Part shown: positions 51,700-61,575 of the stretch, in pieces
Layout: every line of letters begins with the position of its first letter
Position numbering within the stretch: position 1 is the first letter of the stretch
Source: Lentinus brumalis
Taxonomy: Eukaryota > Basidiomycota > Agaricomycetes > Polyporales > Polyporaceae
DNA length: 64,000 nt
Reading direction: 5' to 3'
NCBI GenBank assembly: GCA_001792895.1
Contig: MARA01000008.1
Span: 744,001-808,000, forward strand
Notes under the pieces: generated by a model
The model's database searches: none
What the model saw: the letters and a program-made list of their open reading frames with translations, nothing else
Told to the model about the DNA's origin: nothing
Translations under genes and position numbers: made by a program

Positions 51700-53286
51700 C
51701 TATTCACGATCGTCATCCTCGTCGATCAGAGCGTAGTCCTCGTCGCCTTCGGCCGGACCATCTGACTCCTCGAGCGTGCGTAGGCGTTCGTCCCCGATGT
51801 CGAGAGCGTCGCGAGGTAGGGAGATCGACTTATCGCGGGCGAGGTAGGGAATGAGACGAAACGCGGCGACCGGCCGATCGAAGACCGCCCCATTGAGTTC
51901 GGCGATAATGTACGCGCCGCCCTTGTTGCGCGAAACGACCGCATAGGGGCCGAGGTACCGCGGCCGCATCTTGCGATTGAGTGACTTCTCAATGGCTGTG
52001 TTGCGCATGAGGACGAGTCGGCCGGGCTTGAAGTCGTAGTTGCGAATAGTGAAGCGATTTTCGCGTTCGAACTTCTTCGCGGCCTCTACTCGTTGACGGA
52101 AGACCGAACTGCGGAGCTTCTCGAGTTGTTCGGGCCGCTTCTGTAGCGCAATCGCCCGACGAGCGACCAGTTCGGCGGTGGAGAGCATAGTTGTCGGGAT
52201 AGGCATGAGGTACGTGGCTTCGGCGATATCGAAAGGCATGATGGGGCTCGTGCCGGTCACTGCGAAGTAGGGCGAGCAACCGAGTCGTCGCCGAACCGTG
52301 ATTCTGTCGGCCCAGAGCACCGAGTACACGCGCGAAACCCACTGTTCCTGTTCGCCCGAACATGCCTTGACGAGGCTGTCGCGAATGTTGAAGTGGGGTC
52401 GCTCGACGACGCCGTTCGCTTGCGAATTGTAGCCCGAGATCCGGATGTGCGAGATGTGGTAGTTCGATTCGAGGTATTGCAGCGCCGCTACCCAGGGCGA
52501 CCCGTTGTCCGAGATAATTTCGCTGACTGCGCCCCACCGACATAGAAGGTCCTGATAGAGCCAATCGCCGATCGCTTTCGCCGACTGGACCGTCGACGCT
52601 CGACCTTCAGAGTACGACGTCGTCGCGCACCGCGCGTGGAAGAAATGCTTGTATCGGCCTGGCATGTCCATCGAGTCGACATGCACTCGAACCATCGGCG
52701 GCGCCGGGAAGGCGACGGTAGGGGGAATATGGACCTTCGTCGTCTGTCGAACCTGACACTGATGGCAAGACTTCACATACCACGCGATATCGGCGTTGAT
52801 GTCCGGCCACCAGAACCGATCGGCGACGAACGACCGTGTTGCGTAGATGCCGCGATGGCCGACGTAATCGTGCATGTCGACGAGTACCTGCGGTCTCAGA
52901 TCGGCTCCTAAAACGCGACGATGGGCCCCCGTTCGCTCGATCCGCCAGAGCCGCGACTGTTTATCGGCGAAGAAGCCCGACGCGTACTTGACGAACGACT
53001 TGAGCTCCTTCTCGCTGAGGCCTTCGGGGCGTTTCTTGTCGACGAGGAAGTCGCGAACTTGCGCTACGCGAGCTTCGAGCGCCAGGGCCTTCGCTGATCG
53101 AGGGAACTGCGCGTAGGAAGGAGCTTCGATGGTTGGTAGCTTCGCGGCGGTACCGCTCGTCTGCTGGGCGAAGACCGCGACTGGGGCGAGTGGCCGATCC
53201 AGGGTTCCCGGAGGGGAGCGCTGCCGAGTCGAGCAACTGGCGGCGGGTTGACGATGTGTAGGAATCCATAGAGCTCGTCGACCCAA
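51700..53286 (-). CDS. Ty3/gypsy integrase region of pol
   Basis: A 528-codon open stretch, stop at 51700. It contains the HHCC zinc domain (HDYVGHRGIYATRSF and CHQC, about 52755-52860) and the DDE core: Asp in VHVDSMDMPGRY, Asp in ISDNGSPWVAA, Glu in NGVVERPHFN. A GPY/F-type module follows (RYLGPYAVVSRNKGGAYIIAE, about 51885-51960), then an acidic C-terminal tail. It is part of a Pol polyprotein, so the apparent N-terminal Met is not a real start. This portion is free of visible frame breaks, in contrast to the RT. Confidence 0.88.
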   Translation of the reverse strand: MGRRALWIPTHRQPAASCSTRQRSPPGTLDRPLAPVAVFAQQTSGTAAKLPTIEAPSYAQFPRSAKALALEARVAQVRDFLVDKKRPEGLSEKELKSFVKYASGFFADKQSRLWRIERTGAHRRVLGADLRPQVLVDMHDYVGHRGIYATRSFVADRFWWPDINADIAWYVKSCHQCQVRQTTKVHIPPTVAFPAPPMVRVHVDSMDMPGRYKHFFHARCATTSYSEGRASTVQSAKAIGDWLYQDLLCRWGAVSEIISDNGSPWVAALQYLESNYHISHIRISGYNSQANGVVERPHFNIRDSLVKACSGEQEQWVSRVYSVLWADRITVRRRLGCSPYFAVTGTSPIMPFDIAEATYLMPIPTTMLSTAELVARRAIALQKRPEQLEKLRSSVFRQRVEAAKKFERENRFTIRNYDFKPGRLVLMRNTAIEKSLNRKMRPRYLGPYAVVSRNKGGAYIIAELNGAVFDRPVAAFRLIPYLARDKSISLPRDALDIGDERLRTLEESDGPAEGDEDYALIDEDDDRE

Positions 53287-53289
53287 TCG

Positions 53290-55110
53290 TCGAAGTCGTC
53301 CTCTGGTTCGGGGGTGTCCCCTGGCTGCGCTGGTCGCCTCGATAGTCCGTCAGGGCCGTGTAGTACGCCGGGCACATGCACGAGCTCGAAGTGGAAGAGG
53401 TTGATCGAGACGATCCACCGATTCATCGACGCCGAAGGCGCGATATCGGGGTTCTGAAGCATCCCCTTGATGTAGCGAGCGTCCACTTCGACGATTAAGT
53501 TGCGAACGCCGATTAGATAGAACCGCAGGGCCGCAGCGCGCGGTAGAGACCATACAACTCGAGCTTCGGCTGCGAGAACCGCGCTTCGCGATCGTTGAGG
53601 GTAATCGACCCGAACCGATTGTAGTAGCGAAGTTTGGGGTTCGTTGGGTCGCGCTGACAGAGCTGATAGCCGACTGCGATGTACGAGGTGTCGACCGCGA
53701 GGATGACCGGCGAGTCCGAAGTGTAGTCGATCGCGCGCAGCGCTGGCGAATCGAGCAGTGCCTGCTTGAGATCGGCCATAGCCTGGAGCTGTTCGGGGCC
53801 GAATTCGAACGGAACGTCCTTTCGCGTGAGCTTGACGAGGTGATGGGCCTTCTTCGCGAAGTCCTTGATGAAGATTCGCGCGACGCCGATCGTCCGAGGA
53901 AAGCGCGGACTTCTGAGAGATCCTTGCAAGGGCCCCAGTTCGTGACGGCCTCGAGTCGCTTCGCATCGGGTCGGCGGCCTTCGCGCGTGCAGAAATGGCC
54001 GATAGACATAACTCCGGTGCGGCGATGAACGACTTTCGGCCAGAGAACGTTCCGCCGCGAACTTGACTCGCTGGACACACCGATTGACGTCCTGGAAGTG
54101 CTCCCACACGAATCGGCGGATGCCGGGGTTTTCGGGGATCGCTTCGGCGACACCGTCGTCGTCGAGGTACTCCGACGCCGGGCCTTTGATCGTGACGTCG
54201 TCGATGTAGGGGATCGTGACATGTGGGATTTCGGGCTGCAAGATGAAAGTCACGTCGTCGTGGAAGATAGGGACCGAATTAGACCAGCCCATCGGCAAGG
54301 TAGTGAGTCGCATCGCGCCGAAAGGGGTCTGGAACGTCGTCAGGTCGCGCGAAGCCTCGTCGATTTCGCGTTCGTCGTAGCCGACGTAGAGGTCGAGCGT
54401 CGATCCGCAGGCCCGACCGGCGAACTGTTCGGCGATATGGTCCGGAATCGGCGGTACACCTGAGTGCTGAATCGTGACGGCGTTGAGCGGCTCGAGACTA
54501 TGGACGATTCGAATGTTCCCATCCTTCTTGAGGACACAGAACCACCGCGATCGTACGAAGCGTTCGACGGCTCGTAGACGCCGGCGTCGATCTTCTTCTG
54601 GATGAGCGCAGTCGCCTGATCGTAGATCCAGGGGGATCGGGAAGTTCTTTTCGACCCAGGGACATGCGGTACGACAGGAAAGCGCACGGAGGGAACATGT
54701 CGCGGCGAAAACTACCGCGCTCCGAATCGTCCCAGGCGAACGCGCGATTCTGCTTGCACATGAGATCGTCGAGAAGGTCGAGTTCGGCCGGTTGGAGCCA
54801 CTTATGGGCCGCGCGAAGCGCGTCGCGACGTTCGAGTGTGTAGCGACCGGTCGGCACGAATGCCGGCGGATTTGGGTCGAGCGAAGGCATGTCGGCGAGA
54901 GGGTCGCCGATGCGATTGCGAACGATGCGGTACTCCTGCGGGAGTTCGCCGACGATCGCCCGAACTTTTTGCGCGACCGGCTTGTACTTCTTCTTCGACT
55001 TGAGGAAGATCGCGATCGGCCGTTGCGCGTAGGGGGTCGATAACTGGGGGAATAGGGACGAGACGAAGAGCTGGACTGTCGAGACATGTTTTTGGTGGCA
55101 AAAGACGGGA
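53290..55110 (-). pseudogene. Ty3/gypsy reverse transcriptase / RNase H region, multiply frameshifted
   Basis: All expected blocks exist but in alternating frames: DMFPP, then RFPVVPHVP, WVEKNFPIP, IYDQATALIQKKIDAGVYEP, then RSRWFCVLKKDGNIRIVHSL. The active site TIPYIDDVTIKGP is at about 54195-54215. The thumb/connection splits near 54065, 54020 and 53905. RNase H shows VILAVDTSYIAVGYQLCQ and LVHVPGVLHGPDGLSRRP. Each jump that I could examine is explained by one missing base, eight or so in total. The copy as written cannot make a full Pol. Confidence 0.85.
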
Positions 55111-55359
55111 AAGCCTTCGCGATTTTCTGGCTAATAGACGAGAAGAGAGACTGAGTGGAGAGGAGACAGGGAAAGGAGATGAGAGACACTAGGGGCCGAA
55201 TCGTCGGCCTTCGACGACGGCGGAACCGCGAAGAAGCTCGAGCGAACTTGCGGGCGATCGTTTCGTCATCGCAGGCGAATAAATACTGCTGGGCTATTGT
55301 AGCCGGTTCTATATCTTGTAGGGGGGTGTAGGCGGTGCCTTCGATCTCCTGGGTATCGT

Positions 55360-56143
55360 GGTCATAGTCGAAGACGAAGGCGATATCTCCCTGATGCGCG
55401 ATCAGATCCTCGAAGCCTAAAAACCCGCCGAACGGTCGACCTGGGTACTGGGGGCCTCGCCTCGAGCGTACGTCGGGATGGTGAGCGTCTCCCCGGTGTT
55501 AGGGCAGGTGACGACGATCTCCTGTCGACCGTCGTTCTCGCTGTTCGCGCGACTGCCGACGAGGACCTCGAACGGACGGCCCAAGAGGATGTCGTACGAG
55601 GCGTTCTCGACGACATGCATCTGGAGGTAGACGACGATGCCCCCTTGAGCTGAAGAGAGACGTTTCGCGCGAGTCCCTTCGTTTCGTTGACCGCGCCGTT
55701 CGCCGACTGCATTGGGACCTTCGCCGTTGGATCGTAGGAGATGCCGAGTTCATAGGCCTTCTCAGCGCTGATAGCGACGATCTGCGAGCCTCCATCGAGA
55801 ACGCATTCGACTAGGGCAGTATCGTTGACCCACGCCGCGATCGCCCGAAGCTTGTGGTGACGGCGCCGACGACGATATTCGTGGTCGGGGGTCGCTCAGG
55901 TCCCTCCACCTCATGAAGCTGGTAGGACTCGACGGTAGGCTGAACGTAGCGCGATCCATCGACTGCGTAGTCGTCTTCATCGTCGACGTCCTCGATCGAG
56001 ACCGAATTCACCGAAACCGGAGCGGTCGGCGTGCCCTCGAACGTGACGCGCTTGTTGCCTGTCGCGCGATGAACCCGCTTGCACAGTGCTGGCGAAAGAC
56101 TGAGGAGCTCGATGGGAGAGAGGACGATAGACTTCGACTCCAC
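55360..56143 (-). CDS. Ty3/gypsy aspartic protease region
   Basis: After a linker (SPIELLSLSPALCKRV), the reading reaches a retropepsin-like core with ECVLDGGSQIVAIS, where DGGS replaces the usual D(T/S)GS. SYDILLGRPFEVLVGS follows, matching the ILGRP flap-end block of retroelement proteases (about 55555-55600). At least one frame change joins the two halves, near 55800. It cleaves Gag-Pol in known elements. Confidence is lower for exact limits. Confidence 0.7.
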
Positions 56144-56251
56144 GAAGTTTCGCTGGAAGACGCGATCTTCGCATCTGGATCGAGGCCTACTGGCTGCGTG
56201 CGATAGGCCGGTTCGCGACCCTTCATCGCGCTCGGCGCTGACTTCGTCGCG

Positions 56252-57385
56252 TTAGGCACTTGGTCCGACTGGGGAGCGCCCTGTGCTGCGAAGCTGGATA
56301 GGCGAAACCGCGCGAAGGAGGCGCACCGGCTTTCGTCGCGTCGGCCGCGTGTGAGTAGGGGTGAATCGGCAGGTCGTCGGCCGTCCGGCGACTTCGCGAG
56401 GCTGCTCCTGGGGCGGAGGGGTAATCGCGCGCTGTTCGTCCGTGCGGGCGGCCGGGGGCTGCGGTAAGGCCTTCTCCGCCGGCTTCGGCCCTGGAACGCG
56501 ACCTCGAGGGGGCCGAGTGGTGATTTCGACGGCGTCGAAGCGTTGGTTACGGTTACCCCCCTGCCGATCGCGGCGCGCCTTGACCTCCTGGAGGAGCGCG
56601 GCTTGCTGCTCCTGCGCCTCGATCTGCTCCTCGATGGTACGCTCCGAACGCCGACCGATGAGGTTCGAATGGACCGTCACCATGTTGACCGCGGCGCCGC
56701 CGCGCTGGGGGCGACGATCGGGGTTCTGGTCGTAGTAGGCGAGCATCGCCTCGCGAACGGTGACTCCGGCGCCGCGCCTTCCAGGGATTTCTCGACCGTT
56801 TGCCAAGAGGACGTGACCACCCGGGCGATCGCGGACTACCAGGCCTTCGCGGACGTCGGCCTCGACGATCGGGCAAGTCGCGATGCTACAGGTCTCCTGA
56901 CCGCAGTAGAAGCAGGCGGGTCGGCCTGGGCCTCGAATGTTGCCACCGCCGAACAGCACACCACCTCGAGGGGCACCGGGAGGATAGCGCGGCGGACCGT
57001 CGGGGAAGCGGTTGTAGTTCGCGGCTGCGGAGGGGGCGCGCGATGCGCGTTCGCTCTAGCGTCGTCTTCGCGGGCAGTGCGAATCGCCGCGGCGATAACC
57101 TGCTGCAGGACTTCGGCCTTCAACGTGACGTCGCCGGGAGCGGCTGGCGCAGGGGCGATCGCCAACGGTATATGAGGAGGCGGATCACGTCGCTGAGGCG
57201 AAGGCGATTCGGCCCGAGGTACCTCTCGATAGGCGGCGCCGGCGAACGCGGCCTGGTTGTCGATGACGTGCGAAATAGCCTCGTGGACCTGCTCGACCGT
57301 GTAGGAGTCTTCGCGATGCTTGTCGGGCACCTTCTGACTTGGGTGGGAGTGGGCCACTACTGGCAAATGACGATTGATGGGTTTC
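56252..57385 (-). CDS. Ty3/gypsy gag, C-terminal part with zinc knuckle
   Basis: Starts at the border of the nested insert with HLPVVAHSHPSQKVPDKHRE and the helical YTVEQVHEAISHVIDN. A frame change occurs around 56950-57000. Then CFYCGQETCSIATCP appears, a knuckle of CX2CX4CX4C type in which Cys replaces His. Arg/Gln-rich RNA-binding-type sequence follows to 56252. It belongs with the N-terminal gag half at 60528-61469. Confidence 0.75.
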
Positions 57386-58823
57386 TGTATAAGTAGAGTG
57401 TTCTGCTGGCTTTTAACTTGTGATATACACTCCTTCGTCAGGAAAACACGCAAGTTGCGGGAGTTGATGCCCGTGCAACATGAAGCCATATGGCACATGG
57501 TAGTTGTTGGTCAGAACTACCTGCTGCTGGCGTTGGCTGTAGAGGGTCATTGAGGGTGCATGCCTTCTGTAGAAGTCTGTAGAATGGCGCCCAATGATTG
57601 ATAGTTCACTGCAAACTTCAAAGACCAATCCAGGTTGAAGACTGTCTGTCAGAATCTGGAGAGAGTATGAAGTCTCAGCGCTCAGCAGTATAAACCATCG
57701 TTGCCGATACCCTCAAGCTGTTTAATATTCCCCTCGTCATCTTCCTCAAGGGCTCGCACATCTGTCTCGTCGTGCCTATCGACTCACATGTTCAAGTTCT
57801 CATCATTACCCTCATCTGCGGTCGCGTACTTCGCGCAGTAAGCAAGCCAGCCTATGGGTGTCCTTGTTCTTGTCCTTCGTCCCCGGTGCCGGTGGCGAGG
57901 GCAGCCATCGGTGGACACTGACACTGATAGGGAGACTCGGAGGCTAAGTCCGAGTGAATTCTGTGGGGCAAGTTCGGTGGGGTACCTCACGTCATAGAGC
58001 CTTTGTAGCATCCTACGGTTGTTGACAGCTTCTTCGACACCACCGGTTGCTCAACTGCTATGTCCAGACGGCGCACACCTCTGTCCTCAGAGAGCCTGTT
58101 GCTTTCCTGACTCGTTGGTGCGTGCTTACTCGGTCATAGCTGCAAGACTCATCAGGTACGTGTCTCCCCCTTTCCCACCACTCCTCCTCTATCCCGGCTC
58201 CGCGCTGCTGGCATCTACATGTGAGAGAAGGTGCGCGACCTGGCCAGGGAGCACATATATCACGGTTTCTGTCTGCGCAGGTACATCCGTGTATCTTGTG
58301 CCACCTGAGGGTCCTGGCTTGCATCAGCAGCTGCTCAGGATGTTATCTGGGTCTCTTCAAAGGTATGGCATCCTCATTTTTCCGCATCTGTATATGTCCT
58401 AGTAGGTGGGTCCGCAATTTGCGAATTTTCTGAGTCGCTTTGCGCTCACAAATGTTGACCAGCCAGCCTGGCAGCCTCCTCTTCAAGGAGGATATATCTT
58501 GTGGTGACTAGACGAGCACGAGGTAGCTCCTATTCAACACGGTGTGTCCTTTCCCTGCATGCGGGCGGCAGGCAAAGACACTTATAACTCTCAGCTATGC
58601 GTGTAGTATCATCGATGTGCATTACTCCACGCCGCCACTACATATACGTAGCGATAGCCATCTTCAATCTGTACTGCTCACGTTGTCGTAGATCCAAAAT
58701 ATATCTATCTTGCTACTATCGCTATACAGATTTGTCTGTGAACAGCCTGCGCCTGGATATCATGCGCTGAGGCCATCGAGCTCAAGTGTCATCAAGCTCG
58801 CTGTTAGCACGCCATCCATGATA

Positions 58824-59044
58824 CTGTACCATTTAAATCTATTCAACCAGGGGTGTGACCTGTGACCTGTGGGTTTGGGTTTGACCATTCGACCAACTGG
58901 CCGGACGAGCGTGACATCCGGTCAAATTTCGACCAAACTAGGGTGCGCGGCAGCGCGCCCCCGCCGAAGGCGGTGAGCGCCCAAAATTCGACCATTTTGG
59001 GCCCCTGTGACCTGTGACTGGTTGAATAGATTTAAATGGTACAG
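58824..59044. mobile_element. MITE with TA target duplication
   Basis: Perfect 27-bp inverted ends beginning CTGTACCATTTAAATCTATT, flanked by TA on both sides. The length is 221 bp with no coding capacity. The TA duplication suggests a Tc1/mariner-type source. Confidence 0.85.
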
Positions 59045-59100
59045 TAGATGCTGCTGCGAGCTTCTGCAGGGCTCTGTAGAGCTGGGGCATGGGTTCTACA

Positions 59101-59714
59101 TAGTGACTTGCAAGTCCCGGCCTCAGGCCGTCAAGCCGTGAGGCCGAGCCCTCACGCAGGCTGGGACGAGCCGGGCTTTGAGGAGGGCTTCTGACGGCCT
59201 GACAGCTCGGCTCGAGGATATGTCAAGCCCGAGCCAAGCCGTCAGGCCGGGGCTTTGATGCTCTGCACATCGATGCCATACAGGTCTTGCTGTTTCTGTC
59301 AAGGTGTGTCGAACATGCAAGAACATGCAGTGTTTAATGACTTACCAACCATGTCTTGCAGTTTCGCCACTCGCTACAGCTCTGAGGGAGTACCAGAGCA
59401 CACTCACTGACTCAGACTCACATGGCTAATCGCTGAAATGCTCATAAGGTCTCTGTAAACGGTGAGTAATTCGTATTCAAGCTCATACAACCTGAATCAA
59501 CGACAGTAGATTCCTTTGAAGGTCCTCTGCTCGCAGTTTCCGACGTGAGTTCTCAGTCAACCAAAGCTGCGGCTCAGGCCGGGCCAAGCCCCGGGCTTGG
59601 CCTCAGCCGTCCTGAGGACCCAGCCTGAGGTTTGACCAAGCCCCAGCCGTCTGAAGGTCTGAAGCCAGGCCAAAGCCCCGGGCTTCAGGCTGAGCCGGGA
59701 CTTGCAAGTCACTA
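59101..59714. mobile_element. Non-autonomous hAT element (MITE)
   Basis: The inverted ends TAGTGACTTGCAAGTCCCGG match fully at both sides, with a perfect 8-bp duplication GTTCTACA at 59093-59100 and 59715-59722. The subterminal regions are rich in AAGCCCCGGGCTTGGCC-like words. Length 614 bp, no coding region. Confidence 0.93.
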
Positions 59715-60527
59715 GTTCTACAGAGCTCTACAGAACCTGGGTGCCAACTCTACAGTATGTTACCGTGAACCCCAGTCCCTTCCCCATGACTCTACAGAGT
59801 TACTCGATTCTATAGCTTCAATCATGCAGTGACAAACACTTACCAGCCCTATAGATCTCTATGACATCTGTCGTATACTGGGGATATCATTGACAGTTTC
59901 CCGATGTTCTACCAGTAAAGATTGCCACTAAGTGGTGTTAGCACAGCCACATAGGTGAGATAGTGTGCGTCATCCACAAGTCTGACCTGCAATCCATCCT
60001 GTTACTATGTTTAAAATGTCATACAAAAATGCTTTACCAATTACAGAATACCAGTAAGTACTGTTGATCTTATTTGTAGCTAAGTTTGTCATTAATCTAC
60101 AGAGCTATGTTACTAGAAGTATAAGTGGTGGTCATTTGCGGAGTTTTCGGAGATATTGAGCGCTTATTTGCGCTTACATAAGCTGGCTGCGCTGCTGGCC
60201 TGGTCGCACCCTCCTGTGCAGCCAGCTCAGTTGCGCAAGCTTTCGGGTTTATCGGATTTTGGGCGCTTAATTTGCGTAACAGTGCGAGTAATCCTTGCAT
60301 AAGTAACTGGAGCTTATGGGGCATTAAGACAGCACTCAATTGGGTAGCCCTAACCCTATGTCAGCGTCTAAGCAGTAAGTATTTGTTGTTATATGTGATG
60401 ATGTAATAGTAAGCCACAACATTAGGGCTTGTAAGCTGAGTCCAAATATTATTCCCACGGGGATCGTTTCCCGTTCCAGCGTCTATTGGCGTATCTCGAC
60501 CATAAAGGACGATTTTTTCGTTCCTCA

Positions 60528-61469
60528 TCAATCGTAATTGAGCCGAGCTTCGACCGCAGGGCGACGATTATCGTGGAGTAGGCGAAGCATCGTGTCGACG
60601 ACCTGGCGCTGGGTGAGTTCGGGAGGGGTCTTCTCCATGAGGTACCGTGCTATCGGGTAGAATTCGCCGTAGAAGGCCATGTACTCGGAGAGCGAATTGA
60701 TGCCGGTGCGAACCCGTGACGACACGACGTCGTCGAACTCGCGAAGGGTGAACTTGTGGTCCTTGTCGGAGCCGAGATAGAAGCTGAGAACCTGATCGCG
60801 GAAATCGGCGTACGTCTTCGCGGCGTCGGAGTAGGTAGGAAGCGACTCCCAGCGCTTCGCGACGTCGATCGGCACGTAGATGAGCGCGGCCTCCTTTCGT
60901 TCGGCGTCGTCGGTGACCTGGTACTTCGCCATCACGCGTTCGAGGTCGCGGAAGTAGCGCTGCACTCCTTCGCGGCTCGTCGCGACCCATTGCGGGGTGC
61001 CGCGTTCGTTCGAGAGGGGCATACTGTCGACCTTGCGCTGAGCCATTGTAGACGACGAAGGGGAAGAGGGAATGGACTGGGGAAGGCCTAGGGGTGGTAC
61101 TGGAGGGGCGATCGTCGATTGAGGTGTCGACGAAGAAGAGGCTTTAGCGCGCGAAGGCCGTTTCGGCGGCGGGAGATTCTTTTCGAGAGGTGGAAGAAGG
61201 GGGATGCCTTGCTCGCGTTGTTTTCGGCGAGTGATGTGCGAACCCGACGCTATGTTGGACAGCGACGACGAACGAGAACGAGGCGAAAGATGAGGGGACG
61301 ATGGCCGCGATGCTTGGGGTGAGGGCGACAGCGGTGTAAGCGACGAAGCGAACAATTTCTCCGAAGGGGATGAGGGTGCCGTGGCGAAGCCGAAAGACTC
61401 GTCGAACTGTTCGGCGCGGTGGTACTCGTCGTCTAGTTCGATGGATAAATCGCGAAGGAGCTCGGTCAC
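60528..61469 (-). CDS. Ty3/gypsy gag, N-terminal part
   Basis: Frame of 313 codons from 61469 (MTELLRDLSIELDDEY). A Ser/Pro-rich stretch is followed by a retrotransposon-gag helical domain: VQRYFRDLERVMAKYQVTDD, AKRWESLPTYSDAAKTYADF and FALREF-type text near DHKFTLREFDDVV. The frame stops at 60528 directly after RPAVEARLNYD, where the nested insert begins. The true polyprotein start may be this Met, as it lies about 110 bp from the 5' LTR. No internal frame break is seen. Confidence 0.8.
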   Translation of the reverse strand: MTELLRDLSIELDDEYHRAEQFDESFGFATAPSSPSEKLFASSLTPLSPSPQASRPSSPHLSPRSRSSSLSNIASGSHITRRKQREQGIPLLPPLEKNLPPPKRPSRAKASSSSTPQSTIAPPVPPLGLPQSIPSSPSSSTMAQRKVDSMPLSNERGTPQWVATSREGVQRYFRDLERVMAKYQVTDDAERKEAALIYVPIDVAKRWESLPTYSDAAKTYADFRDQVLSFYLGSDKDHKFTLREFDDVVSSRVRTGINSLSEYMAFYGEFYPIARYLMEKTPPELTQRQVVDTMLRLLHDNRRPAVEARLNYD

Positions 61470-61553
61470 TTCGGCGATGGAAGAGTCGAGGTTCGACGTG
61501 GGTGCGAAAGACGACGACGAAGGCGACAGCTTGAGCCGACGGTGTCAACTAAA

Positions 61554-61571
61554 CCCCCGCGGTGGGCTCCA
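61554..61571 (-). promoter_or_regulatory. Candidate primer-binding site
   Basis: In element sense TGGAGCCCACCGCGGGGG begins four bases after the 5' LTR end. It starts with TGG, the complement of a tRNA 3' CCA. The priming tRNA was not identified. Confidence 0.5.
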
Positions 61572-61575
61572 AAAA

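Larger units (their letters stand above)
57386..60527. mobile_element. Nested DNA of about 3.1 kb inside gag
   Basis: The gag reading is interrupted between about 57.38 and 60.53 kb by AT-richer DNA without a credible gene. Two complete MITEs lie inside (58824-59044, 59101-59714). Around 60120-60300 there are two similar blocks with TTTCGG and GCGCTTA(A)TTTGCG and an imperfect stem (GCTGGCTGCGC / GTGCAGCCAGC). ACGATTGATG occurs near both borders in opposite orientation (57370-57379 plus strand, about 60526-60535 minus strand). This could be short terminal inverted repeats, but no target duplication was found. Borders and type are unresolved. Confidence 0.5.

Noticed and set aside
57355..57370. 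CACTACTGGCAAATG as a CACTA-type transposon end
   Set aside because: No matching TAGTG inverted end or 3-bp duplication was found near 60.5 kb, and the text still reads as gag.
60345..60360. CCCTAACCCTA, possible telomere repeat
   Set aside because: Only about two units, embedded in other sequence inside a transposon; no array.
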